Source: M50B91 sp964526665 (GTDB lineage: Bacteria; Patescibacteriota; Gracilibacteria; UBA4473). From it: a stretch of DNA of 21,562 nt. Position numbers and translations under genes: made by a program. Below, in pieces: positions 13,886 through 20,330 of the stretch. The stretch's first letter is position 1. The number at the start of each line of letters is the position of its first letter. A model generated the notes under the pieces. The model made no database searches and was not told where the DNA came from. It saw only the letters and a program-made list of their open reading frames with translations. Location of the stretch: contig CAZGJL010000014.1 of NCBI GenBank assembly GCA_964526665.1, positions 1 through 21,562 of the forward strand. Reading direction: 5' to 3'.

Positions 13886-15394
13886 ATGTGCGGAATCATT
13901 GGAATCGTAAAACCTCAGGACAACGTAGTTCTAGATCTGTACGACGGGCTATTAATGTTGCAACATCGCGGGCAAGACTCGGCGGGAATGGTTTCCTTTG
14001 ATGGACAAAAATTTTGCGATCAACGAGGGTTTGGGCTTGTAAAAGATGCTTTTCGTCAGAAAGATATTGTGAAGTTAAAAGGAAGATTTGGTATGGGACA
14101 TTGTCGATATACGACATGTGGAAGTTTCGATATTCTTGATGAGGCTCAACCATTTTTTGTAAATGCACCATTTGGTATTTTTCTGATCCATAATGGTAAT
14201 CTTACGAACACTGCGGAGTTACAAAAGATAGTAAAAAGTAGTTATCATCGCCATCTGCGAACTGACTCAGATACAGAAGTTTTATTAAACGTATTTGCTG
14301 ATAAGATTTATCAATCACTGAAAGAAAATCCAAAAAACACTCCTCAACAAGCTGTATTTGAAGGAACAAAGTTGCTTATGGAAAAAATAACAGGAGCTTA
14401 TTCTGTTCTCACTATTATTGACAGCGTAGGAATGTTTGCCTTTCGAGATCCTTACGGAATTCGTCCGTTAGTGATGGGAAAAAAGGAAACAACAAAAGGA
14501 ACTGAATGGATTTTTGCATCAGAGGATGTAGCGATTAAAACGCTTGGATTTGAAGTAGTACGAGATGTTGAGCCAGGAGAAGCTATTCTTATTGATAAGG
14601 ATGGAGTACTTCATTCAGAGCAATGTGTGCCGGGAAAACTGTATCCGTGTATTTTTGAATATGTGTATCTAGCACGACCAGACACAATGATTAATAAGAT
14701 CTCTGTATACAAAACACGTTTACGCTTGGGATCTTCTCTAGCAAAGCAAATTAAGCCATTACTGAAAGAACTTGATATCGACTCCATTGTTCCCGTTCCA
14801 GACTCTGGGCGGCCATTAGCGTTGCAAATGTCTCAAGATTTGGGAATAAAATATCGTGAAGGATTGGTAAAAAATCGTTATATTGGGAGAACTTTTATTA
14901 TGCCTGGACAAGACGAACGAAAAAAATCAATTCGTCAAAAGCTAAATCCTATCGAGCTTGAATTCCGAAACAGAAATGTATTACTCGTAGATGATTCAAT
15001 CGTACGAGGGAATACAATGAAAAGAATTATTGAAATGTGTCGGAAGGCCGGCGCAAAAAAAGTATATGTCGCGAGCGGAGCACCTCCTGTTATAAATCCT
15101 GATGTCTATGGTGTTGATATTCCAACCCGAGCAGAACTAGTAGCCCATAATATTTCAAATGAAGAGGTACGAAAGGTAATTGGTGCGGACGCACTTTTTT
15201 ATCAAACGGTGCCTGATTTAATTGAAGCTGCTCGAGTAGGAAATCCCGAAGTAGACGGATTTCATACGGGAGTATTTGACGGCCACTACCCTACCCCAGA
15301 AGTAAATGAAGCATTATTAAACAAGGTGGAGTTTGCCGGTCGTGGAACACAGCAAACAAAAATCTCTCTTCCAAAAATTTCATCTCCAACTTGA
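13886..15394 (+). CDS. purF: Amidophosphoribosyltransferase PurF
   Basis: First committed step of de novo purine synthesis: glutamine plus PRPP to 5-phosphoribosylamine. The protein has 502 residues, close to the E. coli enzyme. Cys2 follows the initiator Met directly (MCGIIGIV), so the N-terminal glutamine-hydrolysing nucleophile needs no propeptide removal, unlike the Bacillus type. LQHRGQDSAGM and GHCRYTT are the class II amidotransferase motifs. The PRPP-binding motif VLLVDDSIVRGNT lies at 365-377. The LARPDTMINKISVY region (canonical FARPDS) precedes the phosphoribosyltransferase domain. Its stop overlaps the next gene's start (TGATG). The starter promoter is at 13832-13859. rpiB in the same window could help supply PRPP. 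Confidence 0.97.
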   Translation: MCGIIGIVKPQDNVVLDLYDGLLMLQHRGQDSAGMVSFDGQKFCDQRGFGLVKDAFRQKDIVKLKGRFGMGHCRYTTCGSFDILDEAQPFFVNAPFGIFLIHNGNLTNTAELQKIVKSSYHRHLRTDSDTEVLLNVFADKIYQSLKENPKNTPQQAVFEGTKLLMEKITGAYSVLTIIDSVGMFAFRDPYGIRPLVMGKKETTKGTEWIFASEDVAIKTLGFEVVRDVEPGEAILIDKDGVLHSEQCVPGKLYPCIFEYVYLARPDTMINKISVYKTRLRLGSSLAKQIKPLLKELDIDSIVPVPDSGRPLALQMSQDLGIKYREGLVKNRYIGRTFIMPGQDERKKSIRQKLNPIELEFRNRNVLLVDDSIVRGNTMKRIIEMCRKAGAKKVYVASGAPPVINPDVYGVDIPTRAELVAHNISNEEVRKVIGADALFYQTVPDLIEAARVGNPEVDGFHTGVFDGHYPTPEVNEALLNKVEFAGRGTQQTKISLPKISSPT

Positions 15395-16281
15395 TGACCT
15401 TTCTCGATTTCTTGTCTCCGGTTAGCCGACGTCCATGGCAATGGATCGGCGTGTTTCTCTGTACAACAGGACTGTTAATTGCATTAAACTTTGTTCTTCC
15501 TCCAGTTCAAAAATACACTCTCTTTTTCACAGTAAAACCAGTAGCTGCAGCTGAAAAAAGTTTTTTGAATGACGGAGTTGAATCAGCAGAAAAAATATCC
15601 GAAATGATCGCTGGATGGGCAAAAGATCCTAACTTCCAGCAAGCGGTTTTAAAGTCAGCAGATGTGAATGTTTCTGGATTAAAACGGAAAATGGCAGCAC
15701 GAAAACAAAACCGATTAAATGTATTTTGGACACTAAAACTTTCGGGGAAAGATATAAAAAACGCCGACAAATTGATTCTCGCTATTGAAAACCAGTTAAC
15801 CAAAACAATTGAAGAAATAAATAAAGACTCTGTTATTCCTGTAAATATTACAAAACCGCAAACAGCAATGGAAAAGCTACAAGTTCCGTTGTCTTGGGTT
15901 ATTTTTGCGGCAATTCTTCTTGGAATAGCTTTTTCCACTCTGTTTTCTTATTTTCGAGAATCTTTTTTAGAACGGGTTTCTTTTCTAGAACAAGTTTCTG
16001 ATATTTTTCCTGAATCGGCCATTCTTCGTGTAACAAAAAAAGTAGGAAAGCATGATCTGCGTCAAATTAACGATTTCACGCAAACCTTTGAATCCCCTCG
16101 TCTTATTAGCACCTTTCCTGTTGCAGGAAAATATTTTGAGATTACTCCTACTTCTGTTTGTAATCACACAGAAGACACGCCTATTTTGCTTGTGCGATTA
16201 GGAGAAACAAAGCTTCATGAATTACAAAATTTAGAAGCAACTTTTGGTGATGGTATTGGAATTATTGTTTTTGAAAGATGA
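15394..16281 (+). CDS. Wzz-like membrane protein inside the purine operon
   Basis: A 295-residue protein with two membrane helices (about 17-36 and 166-187) that enclose a roughly 130-residue region probably outside the membrane. The region after the second helix is cytoplasmic (about 110 residues). This is the layout of Wzz/chain-length-determinant and capsular co-polymerase proteins. N-terminal RRPW before helix 1 and a helical outer segment (VSGLKRKMAARKQNR, then LILAIENQLTKTIEEINKD) also fit. I see no tyrosine-kinase Walker motif in the C-terminal part, so it is not a fused BY-kinase. It starts inside the purF stop (TGATG) and its stop overlaps the purM start (ATGA). It is therefore read with the purine genes. 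The family call is moderate and the reason for the location is unknown. Confidence 0.65.
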   Translation: MTFLDFLSPVSRRPWQWIGVFLCTTGLLIALNFVLPPVQKYTLFFTVKPVAAAEKSFLNDGVESAEKISEMIAGWAKDPNFQQAVLKSADVNVSGLKRKMAARKQNRLNVFWTLKLSGKDIKNADKLILAIENQLTKTIEEINKDSVIPVNITKPQTAMEKLQVPLSWVIFAAILLGIAFSTLFSYFRESFLERVSFLEQVSDIFPESAILRVTKKVGKHDLRQINDFTQTFESPRLISTFPVAGKYFEITPTSVCNHTEDTPILLVRLGETKLHELQNLEATFGDGIGIIVFER

Positions 16282-17363
16282 ACGATGAAAAACTGACATA
16301 CGCTGCTGCAGGGGTAGATATTTCTGTGGGAGAAAAAGCAAGTAAAGCCGCATACAAAAACGCAAAAACAACATTCTCCTCTCGAGAAGGAATGATTGGT
16401 GCCCCCGTTCAATTGGATGGTGGTTTTGCTGGAGCTCTTGATTTTGGTGATTTTTTCTTAATCCAAAATGATGATGGAACTGGAACAAAATCTGAAATTG
16501 CGGAACGATGTAAAAAATATGACACCCTTGGAGAAGATTTAGTAGCCATGGTAGCAGATGATGCTATTTGTGTTGGTGCTGAATGTGTATCAATAACAAA
16601 TACTTTTGATGTTCCTTTTGTAGATGCAGAAGTTATTGAGAATCTTACTGCGGGATTAGCTAAGGCGTGCCTGGAACAAAAAATAGTTATCCCTGGTGGA
16701 GAGATCGCAGAGGTCCCAGGAGCTTGCACACGCATGGTGTGGAATGCCACTGCTGTTGGCGTTGTGAAAAAAGATAAGTTTCTTACTGGAAAAGATATTC
16801 GACCAGGACAGGCCATTATCGGACTTGCAGGAAGAGTTCTTCGTTCAAATGGAGTATCTCTTGCACGAGCTGTTTGTGAAAAGAATTTTGGAGAATCATG
16901 GCATGATGTGGAATGGAATAATGGTCAAACATGGGGAGAGATACTTCTTACTCCCAGTAAGATTTTTCATCGCGCGGTTTTGAATGCGGTTCTTGGTGGA
17001 TTTGAAGAAAAACGGAAATTTCCTATTGCGGGAATAGTTCATATTACCGGTGGTGGAATTCCTGGAAACGTTCCTCGAATTTTACCTGAAGGAATGGGCG
17101 CAAAACTAGACGATCTTCATTCGCCACATGAAGCGCTAGCTGAACTTAAAAAACTAGGAAATATAGATGACGTGGAGGCTTATCGTACCTGGAATTCAGG
17201 AACAGCTATGATGATTGTTTGCGAACAAAAAGATGTTAAAGAAATTTGTAATACACTCAACGACGAAGACCCAGAATTGCAAGCAAAAAAAGTTGGCGAG
17301 ATAACAGACTCGGGTAGAATTGAAATGATCTCGAAATATTCGGGAGAAATTCTCAATTTTTAA
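16278..17363 (+). CDS. purM: Phosphoribosylformylglycinamidine cyclo-ligase PurM
   Basis: AIR synthetase, the ATP-dependent ring closure of FGAM to aminoimidazole ribotide in purine synthesis. The 361 residues are slightly more than the E. coli length. YAAAGVDISVGEKA (8-21) is the family N-terminus (YKDAGVDI...), DGTGTK (66-71) the ATP and metal loop, and ADDAICVGAE (93-102) corresponds to the usual VNDLLVQGAEPL. GGEIAEVPG (140-148) matches GGETAEMPG, and HITGGGIPGNVPRILP matches the HITGGGLxENxPR motif. Several positions differ from the consensus (for example EIAEVPG, ADDAICVGAE), so it is a divergent member. It overlaps the Wzz-like gene by four bases. The hibernation factor gene follows ten bases downstream. 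The rest of the purine pathway is not in the window. Confidence 0.93.
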   Translation: MNDEKLTYAAAGVDISVGEKASKAAYKNAKTTFSSREGMIGAPVQLDGGFAGALDFGDFFLIQNDDGTGTKSEIAERCKKYDTLGEDLVAMVADDAICVGAECVSITNTFDVPFVDAEVIENLTAGLAKACLEQKIVIPGGEIAEVPGACTRMVWNATAVGVVKKDKFLTGKDIRPGQAIIGLAGRVLRSNGVSLARAVCEKNFGESWHDVEWNNGQTWGEILLTPSKIFHRAVLNAVLGGFEEKRKFPIAGIVHITGGGIPGNVPRILPEGMGAKLDDLHSPHEALAELKKLGNIDDVEAYRTWNSGTAMMIVCEQKDVKEICNTLNDEDPELQAKKVGEITDSGRIEMISKYSGEILNF

Positions 17364-17373
17364 CCATAAGGAT

Positions 17374-17700
17374 ATGATATTTCACTTTCAAGCCGGTGAC
17401 GTTACCCTTTTTGATGAAGACAAAAGTTATTTTGAAAAACGATTCGAACCATTAAAAAAATATATGGGCAATGTTCCCGAAAAAAATACTACCGATACTA
17501 TTACCGCAGAAATAAAATTAAAAAAAACAAAACAACGTTCTGGAGACCGTTTTATTGCTATCGGGATGATTACTTGTAAAAATCTTGGAACCCTTCGTGC
17601 AGAGGTAGAGGCTGACAATATAAAAAAATTAGCTGATATGCTCCACGATAATTTTAAAATTCAAATTCGACGTGCTCGTGAAAAATCAATGGAGAAATAA
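17374..17700 (+). CDS. Ribosome hibernation promoting factor (HPF/RaiA-like)
   Basis: A 108-residue protein with the beta-alpha-beta-beta-beta-alpha pattern of short HPF/RaiA (sigma-54 modulation) proteins. These bind the 30S decoding site and silence ribosomes under starvation. The C-terminal helix with ADNIKKLADMLHDNFKIQIRRAREK fits the family's D....aID....kl..Ql.k.k ending. The N-terminus lacks the most conserved residues, so the call is good but not certain. It lies ten bases after purM and before a strong terminator, so it is the last gene of the purF unit. AAGGA three bases before the ATG is one of very few Shine-Dalgarno-like sequences here, though the spacing is tight. Co-expression with purine synthesis would link nucleotide supply to ribosome activity, which is inference. 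Confidence 0.8.
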   Translation: MIFHFQAGDVTLFDEDKSYFEKRFEPLKKYMGNVPEKNTTDTITAEIKLKKTKQRSGDRFIAIGMITCKNLGTLRAEVEADNIKKLADMLHDNFKIQIRRAREKSMEK

Positions 17701-17725
17701 AAAGCTTCTTTTCAAAAGATATAAT

Positions 17726-17756
17726 AAAAAAGCTCTCGCCGTAGCGAGAGCTTTTT
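17726..17756 (+). terminator. Strong bidirectional terminator
   Basis: GCTCTCGC (17732-17739), loop CGTA, GCGAGAGC (17744-17751), flanked by a run of A before and TTTTT after. The stem is perfect. It ends the purF unit on the plus strand, and the mirrored A-run gives T's on the minus strand for the surface-protein gene. Confidence 0.93.
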
Positions 17757-17780
17757 CTTTTATATGTGTGTGTATTTTAC

Positions 17781-18290
17781 TTAACAATGTTCTCGCGGCG
17801 AAAGCAGCGTGTATCCTAAAATAAGAAAGAGGGCCAATATGGCCACAATAAGCATTCCTGGTCCTGAATCTGCAAGCCCACACTGTAATGGGACCGACAG
17901 TGCTTGTTCGTTGTATGTTACATCTATGGTCTCTCCCTCTACACATTCCTCATTAGCTCTCACAAAGAAAGAAAACGTTTGTCCATCACAAGTAAGACAA
18001 AATCCTTCAGGAAAAACGAGTGTTGTTCCATTTAATGTTCCTCCCCCGACATTTACAATCTGACTTAAGGCGAGTACATCGCTCAAATCAACTTCCGTTT
18101 TCGCAAATTCATTTAAATCTGCTCCACTAATCGCTATCTCATAACGCAAAACATCTCCTGAGCGAACACCTATTCGAGTCGCATTAAGATTATCTTGTGA
18201 TACGTTCTGGACAGAAAAATCAATTGCTGCAGAGACCGGAACCGCAAGGAAGAGTGAAAATAAGCCGAAAACAAGAACAAGTTTTTTCAT
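17781..18290 (-). CDS. Small membrane-anchored surface protein
   Basis: A 169-residue exported protein. A signal peptide (MKKLVLVFGLFSLFLAVPVSAA) is followed by one beta-sandwich-like domain (residues about 22-135). The domain resembles the DUF11-type or Ig-like modules of bacterial surface proteins (VRSGDVLRYEIAISGADL; FFVRANEECVEGETIDVTYN). It has four cysteines in pairs (FCLTC, EEC, LQC) that could form disulfides outside the cell. The C-terminus has a short SGPG motif, one hydrophobic helix and a basic tail (LLSPREHC), a layout like a sorting signal. The frame also opens at a TTG three codons earlier, but the signal peptide supports the ATG at 18290. A CATAAT box ends 11 bases upstream. 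Family not recognised. Confidence 0.75.
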   Translation of the reverse strand: MKKLVLVFGLFSLFLAVPVSAAIDFSVQNVSQDNLNATRIGVRSGDVLRYEIAISGADLNEFAKTEVDLSDVLALSQIVNVGGGTLNGTTLVFPEGFCLTCDGQTFSFFVRANEECVEGETIDVTYNEQALSVPLQCGLADSGPGMLIVAILALFLILGYTLLSPREHC

Positions 18291-18373
18291 CGCGAACAAG
18301 AATTATGTTCTTAGTTTCCTTCTGGAAAAGAGAACCGTCAATTATTTCAGATTGTCAACAGGATGAATACATT

Positions 18374-19036
18374 TCAGAGTAAAAACTCCTCAATACCTTC
18401 AACGACACTTTGTGTAGCTGGTAATGCAACGGAAGGAAGTTTTTTTACTTTCTCATGAAAGGTGACTGGATCACTGCGTCTGAGAAACTCACAAACTTGT
18501 CTTGTCTCATTAGGAAGAGAAATCCAGCGTATTTTTTCCTCTGAAAGGAAGCTTTTTGAAGAAGGGTCAAACCAACAATCCCCACGAATCGAATCAAAAC
18601 GTGGACAATCCCCCGTGTGCTGTAATAAGCGAAGACGAAACGCAACGTTACACCATTCTGCGTACGATGAATCAAAACTAGCAAACCACTCTAACATTTC
18701 TTGAAAGAATATATCATCGGGGCGTTCCTCTGGAGAGGATTCTCTAATCCTCTCAATCCATTTCCATCCTATCTGACTGGCTTCGTAAGAATTTTCAAAT
18801 TCGGAAAACAGTGTTGTTGTTGCAGCATTTTTAAGAGATTTTGAACTTCTTCCTTGAAAAACATGAATTTCTAATAAACGAAAGAAATCAATTTCTGCGC
18901 GCTTTTTTGAGCGAGTAAACTTTTTTGCAAAGACGCTTACTCTCCCCCATTTTGATGTTAAAAATTCCAAAATAGCATCATCATTCGCCAATAATGTTCG
19001 ACGTAATAATATAGCTAATGTTTTTTGATCGCCCAT
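18374..19036 (-). CDS. recO: DNA repair protein RecO
   Basis: RecO helps RecR load RecA onto SSB-coated single-stranded DNA during recombinational repair. The protein is 220 residues, in the normal range. The N-terminal OB-fold pattern (AILLRRTLLANDDAILEFLTSKWGRVSVFAKKF) matches the family's L.....gE.d.il.llT...G..s..akG. The LLQHTGDCPRFDSI segment matches the L..lG..P.l..C region of the C-terminal domain, here without the zinc-binding cysteine pair. Its start overlaps the ftsX stop by one base (TAATG), so it is the third gene of the cytidylyltransferase-ftsX-recO unit. Confidence 0.85.
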   Translation of the reverse strand: MGDQKTLAILLRRTLLANDDAILEFLTSKWGRVSVFAKKFTRSKKRAEIDFFRLLEIHVFQGRSSKSLKNAATTTLFSEFENSYEASQIGWKWIERIRESSPEERPDDIFFQEMLEWFASFDSSYAEWCNVAFRLRLLQHTGDCPRFDSIRGDCWFDPSSKSFLSEEKIRWISLPNETRQVCEFLRRSDPVTFHEKVKKLPSVALPATQSVVEGIEEFLL

Positions 19037-19878
19037 TATTCAAGACGTCCACGGAGATACCGCCGCACAGACAACCAGGCTCCGACCCCTCCAACAACAG
19101 CTGAAAGTAATAATTCAAGTGCGAACACATTATTCCAAAGATGGAGAAAAATTTGTCCACTTGGAAGTACGGGGACTTGTTTTAGTGCAAATATAAAAAT
19201 AACAATAGAAAAAAGCGCTGATAACAATCCCAATAAAATTCCTTCAATAATAAAAGGACCTGAAATAAAAGACGGATCTGCACCCACAAGACGTGCCACA
19301 TACACTTCATCTCGACGAGCGAATATGGCAATTCGAAAAGCATTCATTGCTAGCAATACTCCTCCTGAAAGGAAAAGGATTACTAATATCCGCGAAGCTG
19401 TTTCTACATTTTTACGAAGTTTCAAAAGATTTCCCACAACCGTAACAAATTCTCTTTCGGCTGTGCCATCCCAGTTTCCCACTACTTCTATATAACGCGG
19501 ATTCTTGAATACTTCTAATACATCTTCAACCTGTTGAATATCAAGAAATTTTACGTGTATTCGTGGCGGAACACGAAAATCTGAAAATTCTTCAGCAGAA
19601 AAAACTTCTGTTTGTACATCAAACTCTTTTAATGAATTTTTTAAGGCATCAAATTCAAATGCATCATATGGTTCACGAAGTGGAATAGAAAAATCAGCTC
19701 GTGATTCTAATGATTGAAGGGACATATCTGCAAAAAACTGTGTAGCAAAAACAAAATTTAATAACACTAATATAAGCGTACCTAAGCCAATAGTCGTTAA
19801 AGACAAAAACCGATGTCGCCACAATTGAATGCTTCCCTCTCGGAAACTTCGACGCCACCAAGCAATCATATTTTTCAT
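19036..19878 (-). CDS. ftsX: Cell division protein FtsX
   Basis: The membrane subunit of the FtsEX complex, which uses ATP to activate peptidoglycan hydrolases at the division site. The protein has 280 residues. It has a basic N-terminus, helix 1 at about 27-49, an outer domain (about 50-160), then helices 2-4 at about 165-186, 212-233 and 253-272. RIAIFARRDEVYVARLVGADPSFI is the hallmark cytoplasmic loop (I...R.EI.vmrLvGA...fI), and PFIIEGILLGLLSALF is the family's P.l.EG...G..G. No ftsE lies next to it in the window, although the two are usually adjacent. It overlaps the upstream cytidylyltransferase-like gene (ATGA) and recO by one base. Confidence 0.93.
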   Translation of the reverse strand: MKNMIAWWRRSFREGSIQLWRHRFLSLTTIGLGTLILVLLNFVFATQFFADMSLQSLESRADFSIPLREPYDAFEFDALKNSLKEFDVQTEVFSAEEFSDFRVPPRIHVKFLDIQQVEDVLEVFKNPRYIEVVGNWDGTAEREFVTVVGNLLKLRKNVETASRILVILFLSGGVLLAMNAFRIAIFARRDEVYVARLVGADPSFISGPFIIEGILLGLLSALFSIVIFIFALKQVPVLPSGQIFLHLWNNVFALELLLSAVVGGVGAWLSVRRYLRGRLE

Positions 19879-20279
19879 TTTTCTTTAGTGTAGCGAAAAT
19901 GTGACGATTTGAAAAATTCAGGGAAATACTTTTGCGCTCGACGAATTTCTAGTTTTGGAAATCTTTCCTGAATCACTTCCTCTTCTGCATATTGATCAAA
20001 CCCAAGGAGTAAGACATCGGGCACCTCTTCTTCCAATGTTTGAAGAAAGTTACCATCTTCTCTTCCAAGACGAATTTTTGTATGAGGAAGTCTTTCTTGC
20101 TCAAGTCTTTCTATCCGTTTCACTTCTGATGCAAATGAATCACGGCCACGAATTTTATTTACCATTTTGTCTGTAGCGACAACTACCACTACTGCATCTG
20201 CCAACTCTACGGCATACCACAAGAGCCACTGGTGCCCAATGTGTAATGGATCAAACGTTCCCGCAATGAATATTTTCAC
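19875..20279 (-). CDS. Cytidylyltransferase-like nucleotidyltransferase (HxGH family)
   Basis: A 134-residue enzyme of the HIGH-type nucleotidyltransferase family. The N-terminal motif is AGTFDPLHIGHQWLL, where the HxGH histidines bind nucleotide. It lacks a clear ISSTRIR motif, usually needed for the second half of the site. The relatives include phosphopantetheine adenylyltransferase, FAD synthetase and glycerol-3-phosphate cytidylyltransferase. FDPLHIGH and the following VVVVVATDKMVNKIRGR resemble the PPAT/archaeal CoaD or RibL-like type best, but I cannot decide between substrates. GTG at 20279 gives the canonical start (MKIFIAGTFD). Another GTG at 20285 is two codons upstream. The promoter at 20286-20313 leaves the 20279 start leaderless. 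First gene of the ftsX-recO unit. Confidence 0.82.
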   Translation of the reverse strand: MKIFIAGTFDPLHIGHQWLLWYAVELADAVVVVVATDKMVNKIRGRDSFASEVKRIERLEQERLPHTKIRLGREDGNFLQTLEEEVPDVLLLGFDQYAEEEVIQERFPKLEIRRAQKYFPEFFKSSHFRYTKEK

Positions 20280-20285
20280 GAGCAC

Positions 20286-20313
20286 AGTGTACTCTGATCA
20301 GAGAAAAAATCAC
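20286..20313 (-). promoter_or_regulatory. Promoter with a palindromic operator-like spacer
   Basis: On the minus strand, GTGATT (20313-20308) and TACACT (20291-20286) with a 16-base spacer. The spacer contains CTCTGATCAGAG (20292-20303), a perfect 12-bp palindrome. The -10 box ends six bases before the GTG at 20279. The -35 box is weak, which suits a regulated or activator-dependent promoter. Confidence 0.5.
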
Positions 20314-20330
20314 GGTTTTTATAAGCCCTT

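Noticed and set aside
17720..17725. Perfect TATAAT upstream of the terminator at 17726
   Set aside because: There is no -35 box at a workable distance and a terminator follows at once. It looks like chance in AT-rich sequence.
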